Shown here in pieces: positions 1 to 8,173 of a stretch of 21,595 nucleotides of DNA. Positions within the stretch are counted from its first letter, which is position 1. The number at the start of each line of letters is the position of its first letter. The position numbers and the translations under genes are program-made. The DNA is from ZAX-1 sp046533095 (GTDB taxonomy: Bacteria > Bacillota > Clostridia > Lachnospirales > Lachnospiraceae), in contig JAJQRA010000013.1 of assembly GCA_046533095.1 (NCBI GenBank), forward strand, positions 1-21,595, written 5' to 3'. Below the pieces are notes generated by a model. It saw only the letters and a program-made list of their open reading frames with translations, did not search any database and was not told the origin of the DNA.

Positions 1-56
1 TAAATATTCCCTCCATTTGTTGACTATACATAACGATAGTTGCTATCTATAATATA

Positions 57-148
57 ACTTATCAGAAGTTGCAGGGCAAGTTCTGATAAAAAGGAACATT
101 TTTTCGTGCCATGAATCTGATGGTAGGAATCGTATTTTGTTCCTATCA
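57..148 (+). repeat. Multi-hairpin palindromic element, copy A
   Basis: Copy A of a ~92-bp element whose inverted partner lies at 3151-3243. It opens with a long hairpin at 59-90: TTATCAGAA, then TTGC-AGG-GCAA, then TTCTGATAA. A GG...CC segment follows, and then a second hairpin near 132-146 with arms AGGAA/TTCCT. By hand about 73 of 92 positions match copy B after one gap, and both hairpins persist. It lies 3' of the protease pseudogene. It could be a MITE-like end, a REP-type palindrome or a structured RNA or terminator; the sequence alone does not decide. Confidence 0.7.
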
Positions 149-277
149 TATTCTTTTTGTAATATCATAAATAGCAGCCAAAGCATCAAAATCTTTATGT
201 TTAATTGATTTGAAGCTTTTTATGCAAATAACCCGTTGACACTTGCGCCCTTTGCATAAATATTTTTTACATTTTTT

Positions 278-2226
278 TTATTTCACGATTGTAGTATTAA
301 ATGATCCAAATCCAGAAGTTACCAAGTCATAGGCGAACGCGTTATAATCAATATACCTATATGCATTTTTCCATCCATCTACAATTTGTATAAATGGATA
401 GTTTGTTCCTTGGGTTTTATAAACACTATATCCTGCAACCGTTACACTATGATTTCCGTAATATCCTCTTGCAATGTTCATAATGACTGGTCTGTCTGCA
501 TTGATTTCTGCTTTTATTTGTCCATTGAATGTCCAAACATAGATTCCCTTACATGTTGATGTATAGCCATAGCAGCCTAGTGTATCAGCAGTTATATTAT
601 TTATTTGTGTAGGGTTTGTCCCAATTGCATCCGTATAGCCATAGTTTTGTGCAAATGTTTTAACCATTTTATAAACTTTACTTCCGGTATTTGCTATCTT
701 TTTTTTTCTTTTTCCCAATAACACAGCACTTTTGTTATAGCGACCAAGGAACAGTTATTAGCTTCTACTCCACTTAATTCGTACATTGTTTTTTTCCTAC
801 GGGCAATGATTTTCCTGAATCTGCCACAGTAGGAGTTCCGCCATAGCGTGCTTTTAAATATGTTGTTCGATTGCCTATGCCTCCATATCCATAAGCTCCG
901 GAATCTGTCCCACTATAATGAGTTGCCCCCATAAAGAGCTCTCCATTAAGTATAGAATCTGACATTTGCAAAGAATTAATAATACCTTCATTTTCATTTT
1001 CAATGTTAGCAAGCATGGATCTGCTTATATTTATGTAACAAGATCGCCTATACATCTTATATTCTTCGAATTCAATATCAGGTACGATTACATCTTCTAA
1101 TGTCACATAATTTTCTCCATTTAAAATATAAACTTCTCCATTAGAAAAATAGTATATTTTTTCTGCTGCCGGACTTAAGTGCCTTCCTTCTGAAATCGAA
1201 TCTAGCAAAAACGTTTTAGAATGTGCACCCAATATAATATAGCCGCCTTCTTCTCCATTTATAGTATAATTATATCCATAATAATTGACGGTATCATTGG
1301 CATCAAAAAGCGGTATTCTTTCACCCAGTGCTATTTTTTCATAGCAATTCTCCCCTTCCGAATAATTTGATAATATTGCTTTTTTAGCAAGCTCTCCATA
1401 ATCTACAATTTCATCATAGTCTATTCCATATTTCTCAGAAATATCTTCGATTTAAATCAAGCTGAATTGCTGTAAGTAAATTATATCTTTCATTGACATT
1501 TTCATCAAATAAAATTTCAAATTCATGTACCTGCACATCGGTTTCTTTTCCAAGAATCATCCCTTCCACTACCCCAACATTTCCTGCTAAGGTTACCTTG
1601 CCATTTGGTGCATATATTAATCCATTAAACTTTATATCATCTGATTCAATCGTAATATCCCCTTTCCTAGAGTACAGTATCACAAGCTCCGCCGAATTAA
1701 TCGTACCCGCATGAATATTGATATCATTTTCGGCCATTATTATTTTATTGATCATCAATGACGTGGCCGCAATAGATAGGTTTCCATTGCTGACTATATT
1801 ATTGCTATTTGCATAGGATTCTACTGATTCTTCAAATTCATCAAAAGCTTCCGTATCCGTATCTAAGCTTGCCATAAGGCCATCGTTTAATACTGGCAAT
1901 GTACTGACAATTTCTGTATCATTCATTAAATCTATATGATTATCCAACCCATCATTTTCTATATTGGCCACTCCATCAATTTCACCTTCTTCTGCTATTT
2001 CTTCAACAATTATGAGACCGCTTGTCTCTTCCCTTATCTCCTCATTTACTAATGATTCAAGATTTTCCTTTAATACTGCTTCATAACTTTCATTTTCTGC
2101 ATCGTTATCTTCTATTCCGATAGTTTCGTTTACAAGGCTTGATGCATTGACTAGAAATCCAAAATTGTTTGAATATAGTAGTGCAACCACTATGATTAAT
2201 AATAATATTTTCCTTAAATGTTTCAT
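278..2226 (-). pseudogene. Secreted acidic protein fused to C39-like cysteine protease (three frameshifts)
   Basis: The first open segment (2226-1435, 263 aa) begins after a good GAGAGGAG ribosome site. It has a Lys/Arg start, a hydrophobic signal peptide (about residues 6-28), a long Glu/Asp-rich linker and a beta-helix-like stretch with NGLIYAPNGKVTLAGN, as in clostridial surface proteins. After a shift near 1447 the next frame (to 774) reads like a protease propeptide (GGYIILGAHSKTFLLDS). A shift at an A7 run (about 790) gives the presumed catalytic Cys in NNCSLVAITKVL. A third shift at an A9 run (about 700) gives the His (NHSVTVAGYSVY) and Asp (FIQIVDGW) of a papain-fold C39/C10-like peptidase. 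Correcting one base at each site gives a single 649-residue frame (1949+1 nt = 650 codons), so this was probably one gene. Whether it is dead, miscalled or rescued by slippage is unknown. Confidence 0.7.
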
Positions 2227-2387
2227 AAAGTTCTCCTCTCAATCCCACGTTTATTGTAGTCTTTAATATACCGAATAATTGCAGCAACGGCTAGAGCAGT
2301 CTTATCCCTTATTTCCGACTCGACCTTGCCTGTTGCTTTTAGATATGAAGCCTTTGCTTTGTCCTTACCCTTCATTCTTTTCATCAT
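2223..2387 (-). CDS. Small basic hypothetical protein (54 aa)
   Basis: A 54-codon ORF starting ATGATGAAAAGAATGAAG and ending in a TGA that overlaps the next ATG (ATGA overlap at 2223-2226), which suggests translational coupling to the secreted protease-like protein. It is Lys-rich at the N terminus, has a short hydrophobic stretch (KTALAVAAIIRYI) and a basic tail. I see no clear ribosome site of its own. No family recognised; it could also be the 3' remnant of a longer gene. Confidence 0.4.
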   Translation of the reverse strand: MMKRMKGKDKAKASYLKATGKVESEIRDKTALAVAAIIRYIKDYNKRGIERRTL

Positions 2388-2473
2388 TACTTTATCTTTA
2401 CTTAATGCACAAATGACTCATGAAGAAAATTGTTGTACCTCATTTATTTTGATTTAAAATTATCTTATGGAAT

Positions 2474-2529
2474 GGCATACCTACAGAATATGGCGAGACT
2501 TGCCTATCCCACTGGCAAGGCTCTATGCC
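2474..2529. repeat. Imperfect inverted repeat between small ORFs
   Basis: GAGACTTGCC (2495-2504) pairs with GGCAAGGCTC (2514-2523), 9 of 10 bases, around a 9-nt loop. Outer arms GGCATA (2474-2479) and TATGCC (2524-2529) also pair. It sits just after the stop of the 36-aa ORF on the minus strand. There is no U-tract directly after it, so it is more likely a processing or attenuation structure than a simple terminator. Confidence 0.5.
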
Positions 2530-2539
2530 TACTTTAAAA

Positions 2540-2650
2540 TCAAGGCACTCCTGTAAAATCCTTTAAGAATTCATCACTTTCCATCTTAATGAAGTCTTTT
2601 ACCACCACACAGTCTGTGCCCTCATGCTGCTTTGCAAAAATGTATTTCAT
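2540..2650 (-). CDS. Small hypothetical protein (36 aa)
   Basis: ATG preceded by GGGAGG at 5-nt spacing, followed by 36 codons beginning MKYIFAKQHEG and ending FLKDFTGVP. It is charged and has one Cys, with no signal peptide or membrane segment. It lies in line with the other minus-strand small ORFs of this cassette. Just upstream (about 2675-2715) a second AGGAGG precedes a possible TTG-started 12-codon ORF, rich in Asn and Tyr. Family not recognised; it may be an intact small protein or the front end of a truncated gene. Confidence 0.4.
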   Translation of the reverse strand: MKYIFAKQHEGTDCVVVKDFIKMESDEFLKDFTGVP

Positions 2651-2973
2651 GAAAACCTCCCTTAGCACGTTTCATCTCTTGTTATTGTATCCATTGTTGT
2701 AACTATTCAATTGTACCTCCTAATTTTTGAATTTCTTCTTTTTTCTAATGAAGTTTCCTAAATGTAAGAGCATTATATATCAAAATTTGCCCCTTTCCTT
2801 TCAACATGTAGAATTATCGCCTCTGCTCGTAGATTTGCACACTGTAACTGATATAATTAATGTTAATGATTTACCAGTTCTTTCTATAAATTCAGTGCGA
2901 TCGGTATTATTTTTGTATTCTACCTTTTTATTCGCTTTGCCTGTTTTAATTCACTAGCATGAAAGGGTAGCAA

Positions 2974-3114
2974 TTAGTTTTTCTTAATAACAGTAATCGT
3001 TCTATTACCTGACTTCTGAGTCGTTGCCACGGCAACACCAGCTTTCACACATACGCCCAATGCACCAGCTTTCACACAATTCTTTGGTCCTTTTTCTGCA
3101 CTTGTAAATAGCAT
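2974..3114 (-). CDS. 46-aa peptide with tandem 9-residue Cys repeat
   Basis: ATG preceded by AGAAGAGG (about 7-nt spacing). The 46-residue product has a charged front (MLFTSAEKGPKN), two tandem units CVKAGALGV and CVKAGVAVA, then a Thr/Ser-rich, basic tail (TITVIKKN). The repeat is also exact at DNA level: a 16-nt block is identical at 3036-3051 and 3063-3078, 27 nt apart, so the duplication is in frame. The gene directly follows hairpin element copy B. Two Cys residues and small size would fit a secreted or modified peptide, but no known precursor family is recognised and no modifying enzyme is adjacent. Confidence 0.45.
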   Translation of the reverse strand: MLFTSAEKGPKNCVKAGALGVCVKAGVAVATTQKSGNRTITVIKKN

Positions 3115-3150
3115 CTTTTATCCTCTTCTTTTGTTTTTGTTGCTACATAT

Positions 3151-3243
3151 GTTATAGGAACAAAGTGCTGTTCCTATAATCAGATTGACGGCGCAAAAAG
3201 ATGCACCTTTTATCGGAATTTGCGTTGCAAGTTCTGATAAGCT
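3151..3243 (-). repeat. Multi-hairpin palindromic element, copy B
   Basis: Inverted partner of copy A (57-148). Read on the minus strand it starts CTTATCAGAA with TTGC-AAC-GCAA and TTCCGATAA. It then has a hairpin GGTGCA/TGCGCC, the shared AATCTGAT, and a perfect 8-bp hairpin ATAGGAAC/GTTCCTAT. Loops differ from copy A while stems are mostly kept. It lies immediately upstream of the 46-aa peptide gene, so it could also act as that gene's 5' leader. Confidence 0.7.
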
Positions 3244-3258
3244 ATATAATCCCACTAT

Positions 3259-3313
3259 TTACCCAAAAATAAAATAGAGCGTTAACGCATAACTTTTGCG
3301 TAAACGCTCTATT
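3259..3313 (-). terminator. Rho-independent terminator of the kinase-regulator operon
   Basis: On the minus strand a near-perfect 17-bp stem (AATAGAGCGTTTACGCA pairing with TGCGTTAACGCTCTATT, one mismatch) spans 3273-3313. It is followed by TTTTATTTTT. It begins about 30 nt after the response-regulator stop. Confidence 0.9.
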
Positions 3314-3344
3314 GCTCTATTCCGTTCAATATGCTATAGCAGTC

Positions 3345-3926
3345 CTATAGCAATCCCATTTTTACCGCCTGGACTGCCGCCCCCGCCCTGCTCTGTACCT
3401 CTAATTTCCGATATATTTCAGCCACATGGTTGTTCACCGTCCGCTCTGAAATATATAATGTTTTTGCGATTTCTTTATTCGACTGTTCTTTGGACAACAG
3501 TTTTAACACATTGCGTTCTGCCTCTGTCAATATGCTTTTGCCATTTAAATGAAAAACACTCTTATCTTTCATACATACATCATTTATGATAGAAACAAGC
3601 GCATGAAAAGATTCTTCCTTTGGGAAAAAGGCATCAGCCCCAAACTCTTCTGAATAATTGCCAACAGGAAATCCAGACATTAATATTACCTTTACTTTAG
3701 GAAAAGCAGCCTTTACCTCGCCCGTCAGCATCAGCCCGTCCTCTTTTCCTATCCGTATATCCATCAAGATTGCATTCGGATGATGCGCTTTTATTGCATC
3801 CATTAAACCAGCGGCATCCGTTAATACTTGAAGGACATTTATATGGCTTTCGCTACGCAGGCGTTCTGCCAATGTAGAAGCAAATACTTCATGATCATCA
3901 ATTACCAGGATATTTATCGCTTTCAT
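3345..3926 (-). CDS. NarL/LuxR-family response regulator
   Basis: A 193-residue two-component response regulator. The receiver domain (about 1-120) shows the acidic pair D10/D11, phospho-acceptor D56 in AILMDIRIG, S84 in LMSG and K103 in FFPKE. The C terminus (about 134-190) is a LuxR-type helix-turn-helix (LTEAERNVLKLL, SNKEIAKTLYISERTVNNHV). The start is supported by AAGGAGG upstream. It lies 12 nt after the kinase stop, so the two are co-transcribed, and a strong terminator follows. Target genes are not evident; the neighbouring peptide cassette is one possibility (inference). Confidence 0.93.
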   Translation of the reverse strand: MKAINILVIDDHEVFASTLAERLRSESHINVLQVLTDAAGLMDAIKAHHPNAILMDIRIGKEDGLMLTGEVKAAFPKVKVILMSGFPVGNYSEEFGADAFFPKEESFHALVSIINDVCMKDKSVFHLNGKSILTEAERNVLKLLSKEQSNKEIAKTLYISERTVNNHVAEIYRKLEVQSRAGAAVQAVKMGLL

Positions 3927-3938
3927 GGCGCCCCTCCT

Positions 3939-5522
3939 TTACAATGGCAGCTTTACGGTGCACGTAGTCCCATTGCCTAGGCTTGAATACAGCTTAAATT
4001 GCCCCCCTAGATCCCTTGACTGCTTATAGATAGAATACATTCCCATACTCTTTTTCATGATCAGATCTTTTATTTCAGGAACTTCAAACCCTACGCCATT
4101 ATCTCGTACCGTAGCCCACAAATCACTCTGATCCGATTCGATTACTACAGAAATCATCGTGGCTTTTGCATGCTTAACCGCATTGTTTACCAATTCCTTC
4201 ACGCTCCTATAAAAAACAGTTTCCAAATTCAATTCCATAACCGTCTGTGGGCAATTATATACATAGTCAAATTCTATATTGTGGTTTCTTCTAAGCTCAT
4301 CTACGTATAGTTCCAAGCTTCTATTTAAACCAATATTTTCAACAATGAGCGGGAATAGATCGTTGCTCAATTTCCTTATCTTCCCAACTAATGCAGCGAG
4401 CTTTTCTTCCGCATTTTGATCAATATTTACCGTGTTCTTTATTACAAACACATCCTGCAATATTTCATCATGCAAATACATCGCCAATGTATGTTTTCCT
4501 TCTTCTAAGACAGCAATTTCGTTTTGATGTTTCCCGGCAGGACTTTTGTAGCCGCTGCCTGCCATTACCCAGACCAAGATACCATTCACCATAAAAATCC
4601 CTATCACAGACCCATTAAAATGAATGGCGGCTATTACATTAAATACCATTAGGAGTATAATGCTTTTTACTGTTTTATGAATCCAGTATGCTACTTCCGA
4701 AACAAAATATTCTTTTTTTATCATCATAAATAAAATCCGAAATGTAACGATTGCAAAGGCTATTGCTGGCAAAGAAGTATTTTCATTCAGTTGAATCCCC
4801 ATAAACGTCTCTGGCTCATCTTTCGTTTCTTCCCACGTACTCGTAGATTGGAAAAAACGAATTTCGTTTTCATGGGGTGATGATATTTCTATAATATTGA
4901 CACTCAATAAGATAACATATAGCAGCATCCCTATCGTGAGGCTTTTCATCAATGCCTTCATTTGTTTTTTTAAACACTCGGATACATATTGATAGCTACA
5001 GCCAAATAGTCCGATCACGGCCAGAAAAGCAAGCATGTAATTGGCAAATAAAAAGCCCGCCCCCGTCTTCTTAGCATTCTCTGCCACGCTATAGGCCATT
5101 TGCGCCACGGAAAGGATGCTATACAGGCTTATAAGTATTTTAAAAGCTTTCCCCTGATGCAAGCCTGTTATCCGAGCGATTACGCAAAGCATACAAATAT
5201 TGCCGGCAATCAGCAAAACATTCCTTGGCCATCCAGCCATATCCCCTATATAAAAATCAGCTAGAAGTGCAATCGCAGTTAGAAACAGCTGTACCGAAAA
5301 AATCTTCCCAATATAATATCCCCACATCCCCCATACCATCATTGCCGCAATTCCAAAATAGATCAACCCCATATCCATGAAAACGATGTCTAAAATCGGA
5401 ATTACAATACCAGCTTCCTCGTCAGCTGGGTTCGTATAGGAATGTAAAGAAAAAACAAGAAGTAAAGCGCTAAATATAAGTATCAATGCATAGAGTAAAG
5501 TTTCCTTGTTTTTTATCTTCAT
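3939..5522 (-). CDS. Multi-pass sensor histidine kinase, ComP/NarX (HisKA_3) type
   Basis: About 527 residues from the chosen start. ATGAAGATAAAA at 5522 has GGAGG at 5-nt spacing; an upstream in-frame start at 5552 would add 10 residues but has no such site. The N-terminal ~330 residues contain eight or more hydrophobic segments, as in membrane sensors of the ComP class. The HisKA_3 dimerisation motif is MYLHDEILQDV (His about 351). The ATPase domain shows SVKELVNNAVKHAKA and RDNGVGF, ending GNGTTCTVKLPL. It would autophosphorylate and pass phosphate to the adjacent NarL-type regulator. The many membrane helices suggest a hydrophobic or membrane-embedded signal such as a peptide pheromone, but the ligand cannot be read from sequence. 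Confidence 0.92.
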   Translation of the reverse strand: MKIKNKETLLYALILIFSALLLVFSLHSYTNPADEEAGIVIPILDIVFMDMGLIYFGIAAMMVWGMWGYYIGKIFSVQLFLTAIALLADFYIGDMAGWPRNVLLIAGNICMLCVIARITGLHQGKAFKILISLYSILSVAQMAYSVAENAKKTGAGFLFANYMLAFLAVIGLFGCSYQYVSECLKKQMKALMKSLTIGMLLYVILLSVNIIEISSPHENEIRFFQSTSTWEETKDEPETFMGIQLNENTSLPAIAFAIVTFRILFMMIKKEYFVSEVAYWIHKTVKSIILLMVFNVIAAIHFNGSVIGIFMVNGILVWVMAGSGYKSPAGKHQNEIAVLEEGKHTLAMYLHDEILQDVFVIKNTVNIDQNAEEKLAALVGKIRKLSNDLFPLIVENIGLNRSLELYVDELRRNHNIEFDYVYNCPQTVMELNLETVFYRSVKELVNNAVKHAKATMISVVIESDQSDLWATVRDNGVGFEVPEIKDLIMKKSMGMYSIYKQSRDLGGQFKLYSSLGNGTTCTVKLPL

Positions 5523-5568
5523 GATCGCCTCCATAGCTATATTTGTTGCCACTTACCATAAATGGCGG

Positions 5569-5588
5569 TGCAAACGGCAGGGTTTGCA
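5569..5588 (-). promoter_or_regulatory. Hairpin in leader of kinase operon
   Basis: Perfect inverted repeat TGCAAAC-6 nt-GTTTGCA, 46 nt upstream of the kinase start. It could be an operator or an mRNA leader hairpin. I could not place a convincing -35/-10 in 5590-5740. Confidence 0.4.
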
Positions 5589-5804
5589 TTCCTGCTTTTC
5601 ATTCTCTCCACTTTGTATGATTCATAGCAAAATACAATCCCTTCCCCTCAATCATTGATGTACCCTTAATAATATAACGCAAAGGACAGAGGCATACAAG
5701 CCCAAACCACGAACTACTTACAAAATGATGAAATAATATATATCAGTTTGGGCATCCACGGCCTAGCAGATTGACAGCTACCTTTTCCACCATTACAACA
5801 ATGC

Positions 5805-5846
5805 GACTTATTGTATGTTGACTTATTGTATTCGATGAAATAAAAT
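5805..5846 (+). promoter_or_regulatory. Sigma-A promoter with 12-bp direct repeat over -35
   Basis: TTGACT (5818-5823), 17-bp spacer, TAAAAT (5841-5846). GACTTATTGTAT occurs twice, at 5805-5816 and 5820-5831, a 15-bp period that covers the -35. This arrangement is typical of autoregulation by the adjacent XRE-type gene, of which only a stub remains. Confidence 0.65.
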
Positions 5847-5869
5847 TGTTTTTGAGGTGACATATAATC

Positions 5870-6026
5870 ATGGATATCGTAAAAGTTTTTGCAAATAACG
5901 TGAAAAAGTATAGAAAGGATTGACGAGGCAATGACTAACTTGGATTCAATACCAAAGCAAATTATGAGTAGCCAGAAAAATTCAGATTATTATAAGCTTC
6001 TAAAGAACCTAAGAAAAGTTTTATAA
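5870..6026 (+). pseudogene. XRE/Cro-type regulator remnant
   Basis: ATG after TGAGGTGA starts MDIVKVFANNVKKYRKD and then meets TGA at 5921. This is the usual beginning of an XRE-family repressor just before its helix-turn-helix. A second open stretch in another frame (5931-6026, ending SDYYKLLKNLRKVL) reads like the C-terminal helix of such a regulator, which suggests an internal deletion. The 31-codon second piece could alternatively be an independent short ORF. The upstream promoter is intact. Confidence 0.5.
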
Positions 6027-6047
6027 TCTAATAAGAGAGGTGGTTGG

Positions 6048-6358
6048 ATGTTTTCAAGTGAAAAAGCACTAGTAAAAAAAAATTGGTGATTGACCTTCAA
6101 GAACAATATAATACGCAGTATATTATTCTTGAATTAAGAGGCGGCAATAATATAGCAGACATCGTTTATGCTATTGATCTTAAAAGAGATTGTGTTGTTT
6201 TTGATGAGTATTTTAACGCATATTATTATTTTAATGGCATCTATAATAAGAAAAAAGTTGCTTTAAGCGAAGTGGAAATATCAAATTCAACCATTAATAA
6301 GAAGTTTCACCATTTCCTTAGAGAGTTAGAAGAAATGGACATTCCCCAAAAACTTTAA
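6048..6358 (+). pseudogene. Unknown protein with poly-A frameshift, 3' end cut by IS256 remnant
   Basis: ATG follows GAGAGGTGG. The frame MFSSEKALV enters a run of nine A (about 6074-6082) and stops. One extra A would continue it as KKKLVIDLQEQY into a 90-residue open frame (ILELRGGNNIADIVYAID, YYYFNGIYNKKK, LRELEEMD). The product is soluble-looking and acidic/aromatic. I recognise no family. Its last residues overlap the start of transposase homology (QKTLKSQYGEF in the alternate frame), so the natural C terminus was probably lost when the insertion element was truncated here. Confidence 0.45.
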
Positions 6359-6666
6359 AAAGTCAATACGGAGAATTTCAGATCGAAGTCCCACGGGATC
6401 GGGAGGGTGTGTTCGAACCAAAGCTAATTCCAAAATATCAGAGGGATATTTCGGGCATTGAAGAAAAAGTTATTTCTTTGTATGCCAGAGGTATGAGCAC
6501 AAGAGATATCCATGATCAACTACAAGCTCTTTATGGTATTGAACTATCCGCGGAAATGGTGAGCAAAATAACGGATAAGATTCTTCCAGAAATCAAAGAA
6601 TGGCAGTCCCGTCCACTAAACCCGGTATACCCATTTGTGTTTATGGACTGTATCCATTCTAAAGTA
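6340..6666 (+). pseudogene. IS256-family transposase fragment
   Basis: An open frame contains QYGEFQIEVPRDREG, a helix-turn-helix-like ARGMSTRDIHDQLQALYG and VFMDCIHSKV, the region around the first catalytic Asp of IS256/MULE transposases. Only about 105 of some 400 residues remain; both ends are missing. It is clearly different from the larger IS256-family copy at 13009. It abuts the 3' end of the ABC permease gene at about 6667, marking an old insertion or deletion junction. Confidence 0.85.
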
Positions 6667-6678
6667 ATACCACATGAA

Positions 6679-7386
6679 TTATATTCCATTTTTATCCCAT
6701 CTTTTCCTGAAAACAAAAACAATTGCCATCACTAATATTGTCATTGCTAACGAGTATAATAAATTCCCCCATATATATAAATAATTACTATTGTAAGTTC
6801 TTAGATATTCAGCAAAATCTAAATAAACTTTATTTGCAGCATCATAACGTGCAAAAAAACTTAGATTATTGCTCAAGGTTGATATTATTATAGAAATAAG
6901 CCAATAAGAAAAATTAACCACATATCCTAAAATCACACTCTTAAACAAAAATCCCCACAAACAAAACAACAGAACTTGATATAAAAGCACATATTCAAAA
7001 TATAAAACTATAATTAGAAAGTTCGAAAAATTCATATATACTAAATTAACTATTAAGATTCCGCATAATGTAGCTCCACTTAAAAAGCAAAAGCTTACAA
7101 TCGCCTTATTTAAAAAATATTTCATTGGACTATAGCCCATTAATTTATAAAAAAGTATATTTTTATTTTTATAATCATTTGAAAAATTTTGTATTACTAA
7201 TACAGGAAAGATTAGCATTCCAAACTCTGTATAGACTGTATATATGCTATTATACAATTCTTCTATCGTTGGATAAACTATTTTATCCAAACTAGCCAAT
7301 AAAATATATCCTAGAAAAAAACATATAAATACAGTAATTAAGCAGAAAACCCAATATCTATTCTTAATATTTTTTTTAAATTCCAT
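6679..7386 (-). CDS. ABC-2-type transporter permease
   Basis: 235 residues with about six hydrophobic segments (WVFCLITVFICFFLGYILL near the N terminus, ILVMAIVFVF near the C terminus) and a basic tail (RKRWDKNGI). This is the layout of small ABC-2 permeases in peptide export or immunity operons. The ATG sits directly after the ATPase stop with AGAGGTGATTAA as ribosome site, so the pair forms one transcription unit. The IS256 fragment lies immediately beyond its stop; the gene itself looks complete. Substrate unknown; the upstream 48-aa peptide is the obvious candidate (inference). Confidence 0.82.
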   Translation of the reverse strand: MEFKKNIKNRYWVFCLITVFICFFLGYILLASLDKIVYPTIEELYNSIYTVYTEFGMLIFPVLVIQNFSNDYKNKNILFYKLMGYSPMKYFLNKAIVSFCFLSGATLCGILIVNLVYMNFSNFLIIVLYFEYVLLYQVLLFCLWGFLFKSVILGYVVNFSYWLISIIISTLSNNLSFFARYDAANKVYLDFAEYLRTYNSNYLYIWGNLLYSLAMTILVMAIVFVFRKRWDKNGI

Positions 7387-8016
7387 TTAATCACCTCTTA
7401 CATATTTTTCAATAATTTCATCCTTTGATTCGACTTTTAATATATTTAATTTAGAAAAGTAATAATAATGTCCTTTCATATATTCTAAATCAGATAAGTT
7501 ATGCGTAATATTAATAATTGTTGTATCATTTTTCTTTACATATTCATTGAAAAATTCATATAAATCTAATGAACTGATTTTATCTAATGCATTTGTAAAT
7601 TCATCCAGAATAATAGCCTTTGGACTCACAGCTAAAAAAGATAAGAGTTTCATTTTTTGTTTCTGCCCATCACTCATATTTTTTATCTTCAAATCATCTG
7701 AAATCATATTTAATTTTAATAGCTCATATATCTTTTTCACTTTTTTTTCATCAAATTTATTGTATAATAACTTGGATAATTCATTTAAAGAAAATTCATT
7801 TGGAACATTGCTACTACTTCCAATAAGTATAATTTCTTCATTATCTATAATCTCTCCAAAACTTTTCACCATGCCTACACAAGATTTGGCAAAGCTCGAT
7901 TTTCCCACTCCGTTAGTTCCAAGTATATGGTTAATACTGTTCTTCTCAAACACAGCATTAACATCTTTTAAAAGTAATTTACCCCCTACTTTCAGGCTAT
8001 AATCTACTAATTCCAA
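7387..8016 (-). CDS. ABC transporter ATP-binding protein
   Basis: 209 residues: Walker A GTNGVGKSS (about 33-41), signature MSDGQKQKM (about 114-122), Walker B AIILDEFTNALD, and H-loop His in INITHNL. The start is a TTG with GGAGG seven nt upstream. It pairs with the adjoining permease and follows the 48-aa peptide gene past a hairpin terminator. ABC pairs of this size commonly export or give immunity to bacteriocin-like peptides. The protein is short for a drug-exporter ATPase and lacks an obvious Q-loop Gln. Confidence 0.88.
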   Translation of the reverse strand: MELVDYSLKVGGKLLLKDVNAVFEKNSINHILGTNGVGKSSFAKSCVGMVKSFGEIIDNEEIILIGSSSNVPNEFSLNELSKLLYNKFDEKKVKKIYELLKLNMISDDLKIKNMSDGQKQKMKLLSFLAVSPKAIILDEFTNALDKISSLDLYEFFNEYVKKNDTTIINITHNLSDLEYMKGHYYYFSKLNILKVESKDEIIEKYVRGD

Positions 8017-8075
8017 TTTATTTCCTCCATTATCTATAAAGTGTATATTTACATTTCAATCAATTGAATATAATT

Positions 8076-8105
8076 GAATAGGAGGGTGATTCTCCCCTCC
8101 TACTC
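8076..8105 (-). terminator. Hairpin attenuator between peptide gene and ABC genes
   Basis: On the minus strand GAGTAGGAGGG pairs with CCCTCCTATTC around an 8-nt loop (11 bp, one G-U). It is followed by an AT-rich tract without a clean U-run. The position, 3' of the peptide gene and 5' of the transporter, is where bacteriocin operons often have a leaky terminator that makes more peptide than transporter. Confidence 0.65.
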
Positions 8106-8173
8106 AATCCCCACAAATAAAGATAGTTCCATAATTGTAGGAGTATGTAGCCAAAACTAATCATTAACCATTG

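Noticed and set aside
2801..2950. Minus-strand open frame of about 50 codons ending in a Cys/Ser/Thr-rich tail, peptide-like
   Set aside because: It has no ATG, GTG or TTG start and no ribosome site, and is not in frame with the 46-aa peptide gene before it.
2727..2957. Plus-strand ORF of 76 codons with hydrophobic ends
   Set aside because: No ribosome site, low-complexity Phe start, and its neighbours are all on the other strand; probably chance.
3286..3298. GCATAACTTTTGCG resembles half of the LytTR operator GCATAACT
   Set aside because: It is the loop side of the terminator stem, without the second repeat or promoter spacing.
5743..5931. Minus-strand 62-codon ORF
   Set aside because: It runs antisense through a clear plus-strand promoter and the XRE start; no ribosome site.
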